Positions 6,464 to 16,340 of a stretch of DNA of 34,757 bases are shown piece after piece. Within the stretch, counting starts at the first letter, position 1; each line of letters opens with the position of its first letter. The notes under the pieces were generated by a model. That model did not search any database. It worked only from the letters and a program-made list of their open reading frames with translations, and was not told the DNA's origin. This DNA comes from Paractinoplanes polyasparticus (GTDB lineage Bacteria; Actinomycetota; Actinomycetes; Mycobacteriales; Micromonosporaceae). The DNA is taken from contig NZ_JAHWFK010000073.1 in the NCBI RefSeq assembly GCF_019710575.1, forward strand, positions 1-34,757. The letters run 5' to 3'. Both the position numbers and the translations under genes were made by a program.

Positions 6464-9151
6464 ATGATGTGGATCATCGGCGTACTCGGCGTGACTCAAA
6501 TCCGCCAGGGCGATCGCTTTGTGCAACTGGCCGGTGTGGTGGGCCCTCGATTCCTTGCCGCTCTCGTCGCCGCCAACGGACGGCCGGTGGCCGACGGAGA
6601 ACTGGTGCAGGCGATCTGGGGCCGGAAGCTGCCCGACAATCCGGCCGCCGCATTGCAGGTCGCGGCTTCCCGGCTCCGGCAGACGCTTGGCCCCATCCAC
6701 CGCTTCAGCCTGCAGCGGGCGAACGCGGGATACCAACTGTCCCTGCCGACCGGCGCCACGGATGCCGACGAGTTCACGGAGCAGGTCGGCAAGGCCAGGC
6801 AAGCTGCGGCTGACGGACGGCACACTGCCGCCGCTCGTACCTACGCCGACGCCTCGCGCCTCTGGCGCGGCGATCCCTACGCCGATCTGGAAGTCGGCGA
6901 TACGGTGCCGGGCGATCTGCAGATCGCCCGGGCCAGGCTGGTCAACCTGCGCGAGGCAGCCGCGGAAGAGGCGGCCGCGGCTCGGCTGGAGGCCGGTGAT
7001 GCCGCCGGAGCGGCTGACGAGTTGGACGCCCTGACCCGGTCCGCACCACTACGGGAACACCGCTGGTCGCTTCTCGTCCAAGCTCTCTATCAGGCCGGCC
7101 GGCAGGCCGACGCCCTGGAGGCGGTGCACCGGGTTCGAGGCCTGCTCGCCGAGGAGCTGGGAGTCGACCCGGGACCGGAGCTGCTCCGGACAGAGCGCCA
7201 GGTTCGCCGGCAGGACCCCGTACTGGCCCAGATTCATCCGGTCAAGCCGATCCGCCCCCGCTCCGCCTTCGTGGGCCGCGCCGGTGAGCTTTCCCGGGTG
7301 GAAAAGCTGATCGCCGCGGGCAGACTGACCACCGTCGTCGGACCGGCCGGCATCGGAAAGACCCGGCTCGCCATCGAGGTGGCGTCACGACACGAGCCGG
7401 CCTGGCTGGTGCGTCTGGCCGACATCACAGACAACCGTCAGCTGTATTCCGCCGTGGCCACCGCCGTCGGATTGCCCCCTGCGGTCCTCGACCACCGGTC
7501 GTCCCTGCTGGCCGCGATGCGCCTTCGTACCGGTCTGCTGCTGCTCGACAACTGCGAGCACCTCTCCGATGTGCCCCCCTTCGTCGACGTACTGCTCCTG
7601 CAGGGCCCGGGGATCCGTGTCCTGGCCACCAGCCGCAAGCCGCTCGGCGTGGACGGCGAGCACACTCTCGCGCTGGGCCCGCTGCCCCTCGACGACGCCG
7701 TGGCCCTGCTGGAAGACCGGATCAGGGCAGCCGACCCGGCCCGTCGGCCCGCACCAGGCGACCGTGCCGCCCTGGTCGGTCTGGCCGGTGCGCTGGACGG
7801 GATCCCCCTCGCCCTCGAGCTGGCCGCCGCGCAGACCCGCGCTTTCAGCATCGCCGACATGGCCGGGCTTCTGGACGACCACTTCTCGGTCCTGGCCGCG
7901 GTCCCGGACGGCTCGACCAGCCCGCATGCGACGCTGCGCGAGGCGATCGCCTGGAGCCTCGGCCTCTTGACGCCGCCGCAGCGGACTCTGCTGTTGCGTC
8001 TGTGGCCGTACGAGGGCGGGTTTCCCCTCGACGTGGCCGCCGGCTCCCACGCCACGCTGGCCGAGCTGGTCACGCAGTCGGTCGTGGTGGCCGACCTGAC
8101 CGGTGAGGTGACGCGCTATCGGATCCTGGAGCCGATCCGGGCCTACTGCCGCTCGATCGACGACGCCCCGGCCGCCGCACGGGCCGCACAGTCAGCCTGG
8201 GTACGAGCCCTCGTCGCCCGCACCGACATTCCGTCCGATGTCGACGCCATGCGTACGCTCACCCGAGAGCTGCCCAACATTCGAGCGTCGATTGCTCACG
8301 ACCTGACGGTGTCACCCCAGGACGCCCTGCGGACCGCCGGCGGATTGCGGCATTTCTGGTGGCGGGCGGGCCTGCTCGACGAAGGACGGGCGGTTCTTAC
8401 CTCGGCTCTCGACGCGGCCCCCGACGCTCCGGTGGAAGACCGGCTCCTGGCTGAAACGGCGCGCGCGAGCCTCGAGTTCTATGCCGGTGACGTGGCCCAG
8501 GCCCGGCGCCTGATCGCTGCCGCCATAGCCGGGGCTGATGGTTGCGACGCCACCGTCGCCATCGGCGAGGCCCTCCTGTTCCAAGCGATGACAGAAGTCC
8601 CGACCGGAGATCCGGCGCTGGCACTGGCATCGGCCACGCGGGCCCGGAACCTGGGACGGCAGACCGGGACGCCGTGGCTCGAGACGACCGGGGAGGTGGT
8701 CCGGATCGCCGCGAGTGCGATGAGTGGATCTTGTGGCGACGTCCGGCCCCGACTGGGTGTTACGGCCACCGGAGCCGCCGAGGCCGGACAACGCTGGAGC
8801 GCCGCCTTCGGCCGGATGCTGCTGGCGCAGGGCATGATGGAGGGCGGGGAGTCGCCGTCGGAGATCCTGCGCCTGCTGCGGTGGTCGTTGCGAGAGTTCC
8901 GTGAGGCCGGCGACCTCGTCCACCTCATAGCCGTGCTGCAAAACCTTTCCGTCGTGCTGGCCTCGGTAGGAAGACCTGACCAGGCGGCGGCTCTACGCGA
9001 CACCGTGCACGCTCAGCGGCTCCGGCACAACATTCTGATGCGCGGCACCTACGGCGGTGTCACCACCCCGGAAACGTGGTATCCGGCCGTCGAGCACAAG
9101 GCCGCCGGGGCATTGTCACTGGAGCAGGCTGTCGCCTTGGTGTCCGTGTAG
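6464..9151 (+). CDS. AfsR/SARP family regulator with NTPase and TPR domains
   Basis: Large pathway-type transcriptional regulator, 895 aa. The N-terminal winged-helix DNA-binding domain (about 1-95) is followed by a bacterial transcriptional activation domain (about 100-245, ending in EELGVDPGPELLRTERQV, typical of SARPs). Next is an STAND-type NTPase with Walker A GPAGIGKT (293-300) and Walker B LLLLDN (358-363), plus ATSRKPLG and GIPLALELAAAQ further on. The remainder (about 560-895) is helical and TPR-like. AfsR-type proteins integrate signals and activate secondary metabolism. The start may be 6464 or 6467 (two adjacent ATGs). A direct repeat with 11-bp period lies upstream. The nearest genes are an LLM oxidoreductase and a methyltransferase, which may be targets; no large biosynthetic enzymes are in view. 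Confidence 0.9.
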   Translation: MMWIIGVLGVTQIRQGDRFVQLAGVVGPRFLAALVAANGRPVADGELVQAIWGRKLPDNPAAALQVAASRLRQTLGPIHRFSLQRANAGYQLSLPTGATDADEFTEQVGKARQAAADGRHTAAARTYADASRLWRGDPYADLEVGDTVPGDLQIARARLVNLREAAAEEAAAARLEAGDAAGAADELDALTRSAPLREHRWSLLVQALYQAGRQADALEAVHRVRGLLAEELGVDPGPELLRTERQVRRQDPVLAQIHPVKPIRPRSAFVGRAGELSRVEKLIAAGRLTTVVGPAGIGKTRLAIEVASRHEPAWLVRLADITDNRQLYSAVATAVGLPPAVLDHRSSLLAAMRLRTGLLLLDNCEHLSDVPPFVDVLLLQGPGIRVLATSRKPLGVDGEHTLALGPLPLDDAVALLEDRIRAADPARRPAPGDRAALVGLAGALDGIPLALELAAAQTRAFSIADMAGLLDDHFSVLAAVPDGSTSPHATLREAIAWSLGLLTPPQRTLLLRLWPYEGGFPLDVAAGSHATLAELVTQSVVVADLTGEVTRYRILEPIRAYCRSIDDAPAAARAAQSAWVRALVARTDIPSDVDAMRTLTRELPNIRASIAHDLTVSPQDALRTAGGLRHFWWRAGLLDEGRAVLTSALDAAPDAPVEDRLLAETARASLEFYAGDVAQARRLIAAAIAGADGCDATVAIGEALLFQAMTEVPTGDPALALASATRARNLGRQTGTPWLETTGEVVRIAASAMSGSCGDVRPRLGVTATGAAEAGQRWSAAFGRMLLAQGMMEGGESPSEILRLLRWSLREFREAGDLVHLIAVLQNLSVVLASVGRPDQAAALRDTVHAQRLRHNILMRGTYGGVTTPETWYPAVEHKAAGALSLEQAVALVSV

Positions 9152-9249
9152 CGGGTAGTTCTCGGTGCTCGTCGTCCGGAGTTCCGAGCGGGTCCGGACG
9201 ATTCCTCCCGATGGTGAACCCACCGGCGGCGCCGCCCGTCGGGAGGGGC

Positions 9250-10230
9250 ATGGCTGAATTGAACGAGGCGGTGGGCGCTCTTGGGTTGGCGGCCCAGCAG
9301 ACCGCACTGCTGCGGGGCGCACTGACCTCCGGGTTTCTGGCACACTGCGCCGACGAGGTGAGCGTCGAGGACCTGGCCCGGGTGACCCGGCTGAGCCCGG
9401 GCCGGGTCCGTGACCTGTGCGCGGCACTGCGGGCGGCCGAGGTGCTGGCGTCGGACAACCCCGGCCGCTACCGGTTGAGTGACACCTATGCGCCGCTCCT
9501 GCAGCATGGCACCGACGTGCAGATCGCCAACCAGCTGGCCGGGGCGGCGGTGCAGGCCCAGTTGCTCGAGAAACTGTTCACCACTGACGGCCCCGACCGG
9601 TACGGGGACCTGCCCGACCCCGACCGCGCGGCGCTGGCCGCCGGTGTCACGCTGGCGCCGTCCACCGCGCTGGCCCGGGGCCTGATGAGCCAGCTGCTCG
9701 AGGCCACCCCGCAGTGGCAGGAGCTGCTGACCGGCGACGATGTGCGCTATCTCGAGCTGGGCTGCGGCTTGAGCGGGGGGCTGCTGACGATGCTGCAGCT
9801 CCACCCCCGCGTGACCGCTGTCGGTGTGGACCTGGCCGGCGATCTGCTCGACCGGGCCCGCGTCCAGGCCGCCACCCTCGGCGTCGCCGACCGGGTCCGC
9901 TACGTCCATGCCGACGCGGCCGCCTTCAGCGACCCCGAGCCGTTCGACGTCGTGTTCTGGAGCCAGTTCTTCTTCCCGGCCGCGTCCCGGGTCAAGACCT
10001 TGAGCAACGCATACGACCGCCTCCGCCCCGGCGGCCTGCTGGTCACGCCGGTCCTGCTCACCGGCCCGGACACGCCGCAGGCGGCCCTGAATGTAGCCCT
10101 CTTCCGGTCATGGGACATCCCGGTGCTGACCGCCGAGGAGCTCGGCACCGAGCTGGGGACGGCCGGCTTCACCGCACCGGCCGTCCACCCGGGACCCTCC
10201 GGCACCCTTGTCGTGGCGCGGCGACCGTAA
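9250..10230 (+). CDS. SAM-dependent methyltransferase, winged-helix type
   Basis: Class I methyltransferase of 326 aa. The N-terminal part (about 1-85) looks like the winged-helix dimerisation domain of small-molecule O-methyltransferases (VSVEDLARVTRLSPGRVRDL, then YRLSDTYAPLL). The SAM-binding fold starts at about 165 with motif I LELGCGLSG (168-176), an acidic residue ending strand 2 (VGVDLAG), VRYVHADAAAF, and LRPGGLLVTPVLL. The frame is open further up, but the ATG at 9250 is preceded by GGGAGGGG, whereas the earlier ATG at 9211 has no ribosome site. It follows the AfsR-like gene by 98 bp on the same strand. The acceptor substrate is unknown. Confidence 0.85.
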   Translation: MAELNEAVGALGLAAQQTALLRGALTSGFLAHCADEVSVEDLARVTRLSPGRVRDLCAALRAAEVLASDNPGRYRLSDTYAPLLQHGTDVQIANQLAGAAVQAQLLEKLFTTDGPDRYGDLPDPDRAALAAGVTLAPSTALARGLMSQLLEATPQWQELLTGDDVRYLELGCGLSGGLLTMLQLHPRVTAVGVDLAGDLLDRARVQAATLGVADRVRYVHADAAAFSDPEPFDVVFWSQFFFPAASRVKTLSNAYDRLRPGGLLVTPVLLTGPDTPQAALNVALFRSWDIPVLTAEELGTELGTAGFTAPAVHPGPSGTLVVARRP

Positions 10231-10373
10231 GCGTCGAGTCCGGCCACTGACAGGCTGAGCGTGGCGACCGGATCGGTCGAACCGGTTCTGCGGTGTGGCT
10301 CACTGACGACGAGCGGGAACAGTTGCAGGCCTGGTCACGGCGGCCGACCGCGCCGACGCCGCCTGCCGGCCGG

Positions 10374-10410
10374 GTTGAAGGGGGACCCCCGATCGGGATC
10401 CCCCTTCAAC
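10374..10410. terminator. Strong bidirectional terminator
   Basis: Perfect 12-bp stem GTTGAAGGGGGA (10374-10385) with TCCCCCTTCAAC (10399-10410). The interior can fold further through CCCGATCGGG. It lies between the convergent methyltransferase and subtilase genes, 10 bp beyond the subtilase stop. Confidence 0.85.
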
Positions 10411-10420
10411 CTGACCAGGG

Positions 10421-13400
10421 TCAGCCGACCCGAATCAGCTGGGCCTCGGTGGTGCTGCGGTTGTCCTTGCTGACGACCATCAAGCCGAGGGGCTTGGTCA
10501 GTGCGAACTCGTCCTTGTTCACGGTGACCGTCGCACGCGCCGTCGTATCGGGTGCGACGGGGATGACCATGCCGGTGCTCAGGGCCGGGGTGAAGGCATT
10601 GAAGGTTGCCATCCCGGTTTCGTCGGGGACGGTTACCGCGGACGTGTAGTCAACGCTGACGACGTGATAGCGCAGCCGCGGGTTGGCCGCCGACAGGCAC
10701 GGTGAGCCGTCCTGACAGAGCTGCGCGATCCGCACCGGCATAACCAGGGTGGAGCTGTCGGTGGGCACTTCGGTGAACGACTCGACCGAGGCGTTTTCCG
10801 AGCGCAGATCAACCACCAGCGTGGCTGCCTGGCCGTTCGGGACCCCGGCGGTGGCCAGGCCGAAGTCGGTCGAGATGACGGTGTAGTCGTCCTCGCTGTC
10901 GGCGTCGACGTCCACGCGGACGAAGACGTCGTACGCCGCAGCGTTGGACAGGCGTCCATAGTTGGTGACCGCGAAGGCGATGCTGCCGTCGGCCGGCCGC
11001 GCCTGCACGCCAGCGGCCTTCAGGTCGACGGCGCCGGCCGTGCCTTCCTTCGGATCGCTCAGGCCCCAGGCGTACCAGTCCGCCCGCCCGTCGACCACAC
11101 CGCCCCGGTTGGTCACCGTCGCCGAAGTCTCACCCGTTCGCATCAGTGCGCTGACATCGAGCTTGGTGTTGACCTTGGAGACCGCCTGCGGGACGAAGTA
11201 GTACGGCACGCTCGGGGCGACGCCGGCGTTGGCGCCGCCGGTCGGGGTGAAGGTGACCAGTCCCGAGACGTCGTGGAACTCGGCCGAGTTCCCCGCGGTC
11301 GTCGCCGGCACCGTCAGGGTGACCTCGACCTTCGCTTCCCCCCGCGCCGGCACAGTCACCTTGTTCTTGTTCAGCGTGACCTGGTGCTTGCTGCCGGCGG
11401 GCCGGGTCGCCGAGACGGTGAAGGTGGCCTGGGTCGAGCCGAAATTCTTCACTCGTACGGTCTTGCGCTGTGTGTAGTTCTTGCCGAGCTCGGCGAATCC
11501 ATAGTTCAGCGTGGCCGTGCCCGGGTCGCCCAGGGCCACTACCTGCGTCGCCGTGGCTGCCTGCACCTGGACGAGACCGGCGCCGTTGCTGCGCGTGACG
11601 TAACCCTTGACCTTGCCCGCATCCGCCGTGTTGACCAACGCGGCCTTCCAGTACTCGACCTTGCGCCAGTCCGGATGCGCCTGCTTGACCAGCGCGACCG
11701 CGCCCGCTGTGTGGGGGGAAGCCATCGAGGTTCCCGACGAGATCAGCGAACCGTTTCCGCTGCCGGATCGCGCCGAGGCGATGCTGACGCCGGGCGCTGT
11801 GACGTCAGGCTTGAGCCAGCTGTCGCCGAGCCGGGCGCCGGCGGAGGAGAAGGAAGCGGTGCCCAAGTAGCCCGGGTTGGTCAGCGAGGTAGCGGTCAGC
11901 GTGCCCGTGGAGCCGTCTGCGGCGAGCAGCTCGCCGGCTGCGGTCGAGGGCACACCCAGGAACGGGATGGTGACCGTTGCCGGCTCGTTGGTGTCTGCGT
12001 TCTCGGTGATCGGGCCCTCGTACGGCGGGAAGTCCGGCGTCGTGTTGACCTGGATGACCGCGGCCGCCCCGGCTTCCTGGCCGTAAACGGCCTTGGCGGT
12101 GCGCGCGCACTCGCCGCGGGAGACGACGGCGATGGCGCCTTCGACGCCCGCCTGCCGGAACTCGGCGGTGCTGCAGCCCAGGCCGATACCGCCGGCGCCG
12201 TTACCTACGACCTTGATCGGCAGTGCGGTGCCGCCGGTGATGGCGGCTCCGTTGAGTACCGCGGTGTCGAGGTCGGTGCCGGTGCCGAGGGCCAGCCGGG
12301 CGCCGGGCAGGGCGGCGATCGGGTCGCTGGCCGCGACACTGATCGCGCGGGTGCTCGAGGCCGGGCTTCCGGTGAGGTACGGGCTGGGGCCGGAGTTGCC
12401 GGACGCTGCGACAACGATCACGCCGGCCTTGGCCGCGTTGTCCGCAGCTTGGGCATCCGGCGACTCGGACGCGCCGAAGTCCACGCCGAGCGACATGTTG
12501 ATGACGTCCATGTCGTTGGCGACGGCCCACTCGATCGCGTCGACGACGAGGTCGGTGGTGCCGGTGCAGCCGAAGACCCGCACGGCGTACAGGTCTGCCT
12601 TGGGCGCCACGCCGGGGCCGATGTTCCAGGTTCGACCGGAGACGGTTTCTGCGTTGTAACCACCGGTGTAGGTCTTGCCGTCGGCGGTCACACCGAAGCC
12701 GGCCGCCGTGCCGGCGACGTGGGTGCCGTGCCCCTGGCAGTCCAGCGGGTTGCTGTCCGGCTGAGGTACCGGCTGCGGGTCGGGTGCGCTCGGATTGGGT
12801 TGGTAGGTGTCGCCCACAAGGTCGATGCCGCCCTTGACCTTCGGTGCGCCCGGGCCGAACAGCGCCGGATCGGCGGGCGCGGCCGAGGCGGCGCGGGCCT
12901 TCTCGTACGCCGCCTTCGTGCCTGGTCCGCCGAAGTCGGCGTGGGTGAAGTCGATGCCGGTGTCGACGACGGCGATCTTGATGCCTTCGCCGTGGAGATT
13001 GCCCGGCGCCGACCACGCCTGCGGTGCCCCGATCAGCGGAACGCTGTTGGCGTTGGCCCGCTGGTGGGTCCGCATCACCCGGACGCCGATGACGCCTGGC
13101 TCCTGCGCGAGCTGCCGGGCGCGGTCGGCGGCGATCCGCACCTTCACGCCGTTGTAGGCCTGCTGGTAGGTGCCGAGTACCGTGCCGCCGAGCTCACGGG
13201 CGCGCTGCTCGATGGGTGCCTGCGCTCGGTCGAGGCTGGCGCGCTTCTGCTTCTTCTGCGTGTTGTCCATCGGCGTCTCGGCGGCAGCCACCGTCAGCGG
13301 CTCGGCGGCCAGTTGCACCATCACCGTCACCGGCTCATCGGTCACGCCGGCCGGCAGGTTGATCACCTTGGAGCCGGGTGGGACCGGTCGGGTGTCATGC

Positions 13401-13534
13401 CCGCCACCTGACGGAGCATTTGCGGCCGGCGTTGCTCCCGCCAGCCCAATTGCCGGCGTCGCCGCCGTCAACCCCGCTCCCGTCAGCACGAGTGCGGCGC
13501 CCACCGCGCTCGCCTTGAGCTTACTCAAACCCAC
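10421..13534 (-). CDS. Secreted S8 family serine peptidase (subtilase) with PA insert
   Basis: Exported subtilisin-like protease of 1037 aa that would act outside the cell. The N-terminus is a Sec-type signal (KLK, then a hydrophobic stretch to about residue 40), followed by an inhibitor-I9-like propeptide (about 65-155). The S8 domain holds the triad Asp191 (VVDTGID), His269 (GHGTHVAG) and Ser603 (GTSMASPH), with oxyanion Asn380 (SGNSG). A protease-associated domain is inserted between Asn and Ser (about 425-545). Behind the catalytic domain are beta-rich Fn3-like modules (about 650-1037). A GTG start with AGGAAAGG upstream is used. It differs from the two subtilases at 23.4-34.4 kb in its propeptide and PA insert, so it is not a recent tandem copy. 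It is preceded on the same strand by a serine hydrolase. Likely role: extracellular protein degradation or processing. Confidence 0.92.
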   Translation of the reverse strand: MGLSKLKASAVGAALVLTGAGLTAATPAIGLAGATPAANAPSGGGHDTRPVPPGSKVINLPAGVTDEPVTVMVQLAAEPLTVAAAETPMDNTQKKQKRASLDRAQAPIEQRARELGGTVLGTYQQAYNGVKVRIAADRARQLAQEPGVIGVRVMRTHQRANANSVPLIGAPQAWSAPGNLHGEGIKIAVVDTGIDFTHADFGGPGTKAAYEKARAASAAPADPALFGPGAPKVKGGIDLVGDTYQPNPSAPDPQPVPQPDSNPLDCQGHGTHVAGTAAGFGVTADGKTYTGGYNAETVSGRTWNIGPGVAPKADLYAVRVFGCTGTTDLVVDAIEWAVANDMDVINMSLGVDFGASESPDAQAADNAAKAGVIVVAASGNSGPSPYLTGSPASSTRAISVAASDPIAALPGARLALGTGTDLDTAVLNGAAITGGTALPIKVVGNGAGGIGLGCSTAEFRQAGVEGAIAVVSRGECARTAKAVYGQEAGAAAVIQVNTTPDFPPYEGPITENADTNEPATVTIPFLGVPSTAAGELLAADGSTGTLTATSLTNPGYLGTASFSSAGARLGDSWLKPDVTAPGVSIASARSGSGNGSLISSGTSMASPHTAGAVALVKQAHPDWRKVEYWKAALVNTADAGKVKGYVTRSNGAGLVQVQAATATQVVALGDPGTATLNYGFAELGKNYTQRKTVRVKNFGSTQATFTVSATRPAGSKHQVTLNKNKVTVPARGEAKVEVTLTVPATTAGNSAEFHDVSGLVTFTPTGGANAGVAPSVPYYFVPQAVSKVNTKLDVSALMRTGETSATVTNRGGVVDGRADWYAWGLSDPKEGTAGAVDLKAAGVQARPADGSIAFAVTNYGRLSNAAAYDVFVRVDVDADSEDDYTVISTDFGLATAGVPNGQAATLVVDLRSENASVESFTEVPTDSSTLVMPVRIAQLCQDGSPCLSAANPRLRYHVVSVDYTSAVTVPDETGMATFNAFTPALSTGMVIPVAPDTTARATVTVNKDEFALTKPLGLMVVSKDNRSTTEAQLIRVG

Positions 13535-13720
13535 TTGGTTCGCCTTTCCTCATGCGAGCGCCGCGATCGAGCGGCACTCCACTGTCCGAGAAGACGGGCA
13601 AAAGCGAAATAAAGGTCATCAATGTGAAATGGGTTACTTCGGATCACGAAATGCAACGGGTGTCTGCCTCACCCATCAAGCCGCCCTCGGCCGAAAGAAT
13701 GTCGGGGACCGCCCATGTCT

Positions 13721-14959
13721 TCAATCAGTCCCGCACAGGGCATCATCAATCAGGTCGGCGGTGGGGTCGTGGGCCGGGGCCGGCACCCCGTCGGCAGGTT
13801 GCAGTGAACTCGTGTTGAAGGACACGACGATGCTCTTGGAGCCGTCGGCGCTGACCCCGCCTCTTGTCCGGGATCCGATGACGTCGCCCCCGTGGAACCA
13901 GGAGCCACCGCACGAGGTGGGTACGTACATGATGCCCAAGCCATACCGCCCTCCTGGCCAGTTGACCCGGAAGGCCTCGTTCGTATCGACGGTCGTGAGC
14001 ATCTCACGGAGCTGGGCCGGCGGTAACACCTTTCCGGAGAGCAGCGCGCGGAGGAAGGTGTTGCTGTCCGAGGTAGTGCTGATCATTTCGGCTGCCGCAC
14101 CGGCCCATGACGGGTTGTACTCGGTGACGTCGACGAAGTCGCCGTACTTCGGATCGTCCTCGGTGGCGCCGACCCCGGCAAAGCGTTCGTACGCGTTCGC
14201 ATGCGGCTGGGGAATCGTCGGATCGGTGTCCGGTGCGGTGGTGTCGTGCAGGCCGAGGGGCCGCAGGATCCGCTCGTTGACCTCGTGCTGCCAGGTATGG
14301 CCGGTCACCACCTCGATGATGAGCCCGGCCACGGCGTAATTGGTGTTCGAGTATCCCCAGCTGGTGCCGGGGTCGAAGTCACGCGGCATCAATGTTGCGA
14401 TTTCGACCGCCAGCTCGGCGGTCACCGTCTCATTCCTGTTCGCGAGGAAAAGAGATTCGTCGCCGGAGGAGACATAGTCCACCTCCCTCAGGTACTCGGG
14501 CAGGCCGCTGGTCTGTTGCAGCAGAGAACGTACGGTGATCTTGTCTCCGTCCGCGAGGACGTCCGGCAGGAACGATGAAACCGTGTCGTCGAGACCGAGT
14601 GCTCCTTCACCGACAAGCTGGAGAACTGTCGCCGCGACAAAGGTCTTGGTGAAGCTTCCGATACGGAACTTCGCATTCCAGGGCATGGAGGCCCGGGTCT
14701 CCCGGTTGCCGACACCGCTGCGTACCTCGATCTCATTGATTCTGGTCTGCAGGCCGACCAGGACCCCAGGAGTGCCGTAACGCAGCAACGCGTCGACATC
14801 ATCCTGCAGGCTGAGCCGAGTGGCGTGCGCATGCACGAACCTCAGGCCGGCACCTCCTCCGACGATGCCAAGGACTAGGCCGAGGACGAGGGCGAGAATC
14901 CTCATCAGCAGCCTGCGCGTCGTTGTCGCGGCTGAACCGTTCACATGGGAGCGGCTCAT
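13721..14959 (-). CDS. Serine hydrolase, beta-lactamase/D-Ala-D-Ala carboxypeptidase family
   Basis: Class C beta-lactamase-like (penicillin-binding-protein fold) serine hydrolase, 412 aa. An N-terminal hydrophobic helix (about 18-40, MRILALVLGLVLGIVGGGAG) anchors or exports it. The active-site motifs are SFTK (Ser102, Lys105), YSN (203-205) and HGG (about 356-358), which takes the place of KTG. Family members act as D,D-carboxypeptidases, esterases or D-amino-acid peptidases. The ATG at 14959 has AGGAGAC upstream and is preferred to the ATG 21 bp earlier. It is 186 bp upstream of the subtilase and 157 bp downstream of the ABC permease, all leftward. With the adjacent envelope transport genes, a cell-wall function is plausible but inferred. 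Confidence 0.87.
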   Translation of the reverse strand: MSRSHVNGSAATTTRRLLMRILALVLGLVLGIVGGGAGLRFVHAHATRLSLQDDVDALLRYGTPGVLVGLQTRINEIEVRSGVGNRETRASMPWNAKFRIGSFTKTFVAATVLQLVGEGALGLDDTVSSFLPDVLADGDKITVRSLLQQTSGLPEYLREVDYVSSGDESLFLANRNETVTAELAVEIATLMPRDFDPGTSWGYSNTNYAVAGLIIEVVTGHTWQHEVNERILRPLGLHDTTAPDTDPTIPQPHANAYERFAGVGATEDDPKYGDFVDVTEYNPSWAGAAAEMISTTSDSNTFLRALLSGKVLPPAQLREMLTTVDTNEAFRVNWPGGRYGLGIMYVPTSCGGSWFHGGDVIGSRTRGGVSADGSKSIVVSFNTSSLQPADGVPAPAHDPTADLIDDALCGTD

Positions 14960-15116
14960 GTCGTCTCCTGAAAGCACCATCGATTACCCCTCCCGACACG
15001 TGCCGGAGCCGTGGCGTCCTGAGGGCCGGGTTCAGGATCCGTGTCCGACCCCTACGACGGAGAGCGGAGCCCCGCGGTTCATGGCCGGGCGGCGCCACCG
15101 AGGTGATCGGTGACGG

Positions 15117-16340
15117 TCAGGCCGGCCCGCGCAGGGCGTCGACGGGTTGCATGCTCGCAGCGCGGAAAGCGGGGTAGAGCCCGGCGACCAGGCCGACCAC
15201 CGCTCCCGCGGCCGGTGCTCCGGCGGCCAACCAGCCGTCGACGACCGGTGTCCAGTTCCGTACGACGCTGATCGTCACCACAGCCAGGATGCCGAGACTG
15301 GCGCCGATGACGCCGCCCAGCAGCCCGACGAAGACAGACTCTCCGAGGAACTGGGCCGCGATGTGACGGCGCCGCGCTCCCAGGGCGCGCCGCAGGCCGA
15401 TCTCAGCAGTCCGCTCGATCACCGTGACCAGGGTGACGTTGGCGATTCCCAGGGCGCCCACGACCAGGGAGACCAAGCCGAGGACCAGCAACATGCCGCT
15501 GACGTCCTGGGCGACACCGGTGCGCAGGTCCGCCGGATCCGGCGGGGCGCTGACCTGCAAGGCGAGCGGGTCGTTCGGGCTGAGGGCCACCGGCGCCTGC
15601 TCTGCCACCAGAGGTGCGGCGCCGAGTGCGGTGGTCACCAGTACGGTATCGATCGGCCCGGCCCGTAGCGTCGTCTCGGCCGTGCTCCACGGCACCACGA
15701 TGGCGCTGTTCAGCAGCGTCTGGTCGGTACGAGTGCTCGGGCCGAGGATGCCGATGACACTGAACGACTGGTCGTCGACGAAGATGGCCGGCTGCTGGTC
15801 GACCCGGGTGACACCGAGTTGCTCGGCCGCCTCGGGCCCGAGCACCGCGACCCTGTCGTGCCGCGTCACGTGCCCTCGATCGAAGAACCGTCCGGTGGTC
15901 ACCGCCGTACGAGCGGCGGCCGGAAAGGCCACGTCGGTGGCGATGACGGTCAGCTTCCGGGTGGAGACCCGAGTCGGATCGTGCAGCGCCGTGGAGCGTA
16001 CCGGCAGCTCGTTGCCCGACCGCGAACGGGCATATCCGCTCGCAGCGGTGACACCGTTGAGCCGACTGAGATTGTCGAGTGCGGTCCACGGCACCGGCGG
16101 CAGGCGTTCAGTATTCTCGGGCACCGGCACGGTTATCGTCACCTCGGTGGCGGTGGCGGCATCGAAGCGGGCCGCGATCTGGTTGCCCGCGGTGGCGGAG
16201 ACACCGAGCGTTGTCACCAGGGTGCCGATACCGAGAACAGTGCCGAGAACGGTGAGCGCGGTGCGCGCCGGACGGGACCCGATCCCGCTGAGCGCCTCGG
16301 AGACGATCTCTCTCGCCCGTACTCGGGGGCTACGACTCAC
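15117..16340 (-). CDS. ABC transporter permease, MacB/FtsX type
   Basis: Integral membrane subunit of a type VII (MacB-like) ABC system, 407 aa. It has one N-terminal helix (about 27-49, TALTVLGTVLGIGTLVTTLGV), a large extracytoplasmic domain (about 50-270, MacB-PCD-like) and three C-terminal helices within the FtsX domain (starting MLLVLGLVSLVVGALGIANVTLVTV). GLRRALGARRRHI after the second helix is the usual coupling region. Such permeases do not move substrate through the membrane but drive periplasmic or extracytoplasmic events. The start overlaps the ATPase stop by 4 bp. It is the last gene of the lipoprotein-adaptor-ATPase-permease operon. Confidence 0.9.
   Translation of the reverse strand: MSRSPRVRAREIVSEALSGIGSRPARTALTVLGTVLGIGTLVTTLGVSATAGNQIAARFDAATATEVTITVPVPENTERLPPVPWTALDNLSRLNGVTAASGYARSRSGNELPVRSTALHDPTRVSTRKLTVIATDVAFPAAARTAVTTGRFFDRGHVTRHDRVAVLGPEAAEQLGVTRVDQQPAIFVDDQSFSVIGILGPSTRTDQTLLNSAIVVPWSTAETTLRAGPIDTVLVTTALGAAPLVAEQAPVALSPNDPLALQVSAPPDPADLRTGVAQDVSGMLLVLGLVSLVVGALGIANVTLVTVIERTAEIGLRRALGARRRHIAAQFLGESVFVGLLGGVIGASLGILAVVTISVVRNWTPVVDGWLAAGAPAAGAVVGLVAGLYPAFRAASMQPVDALRGPA

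Noticed and set aside
11273..13411. 712-codon open frame on the plus strand opposite the first subtilase
   Set aside because: It is a GC-bias shadow of the minus-strand subtilase, with low-complexity Gly/Arg/Val-rich sequence, no ribosome site and no domain.
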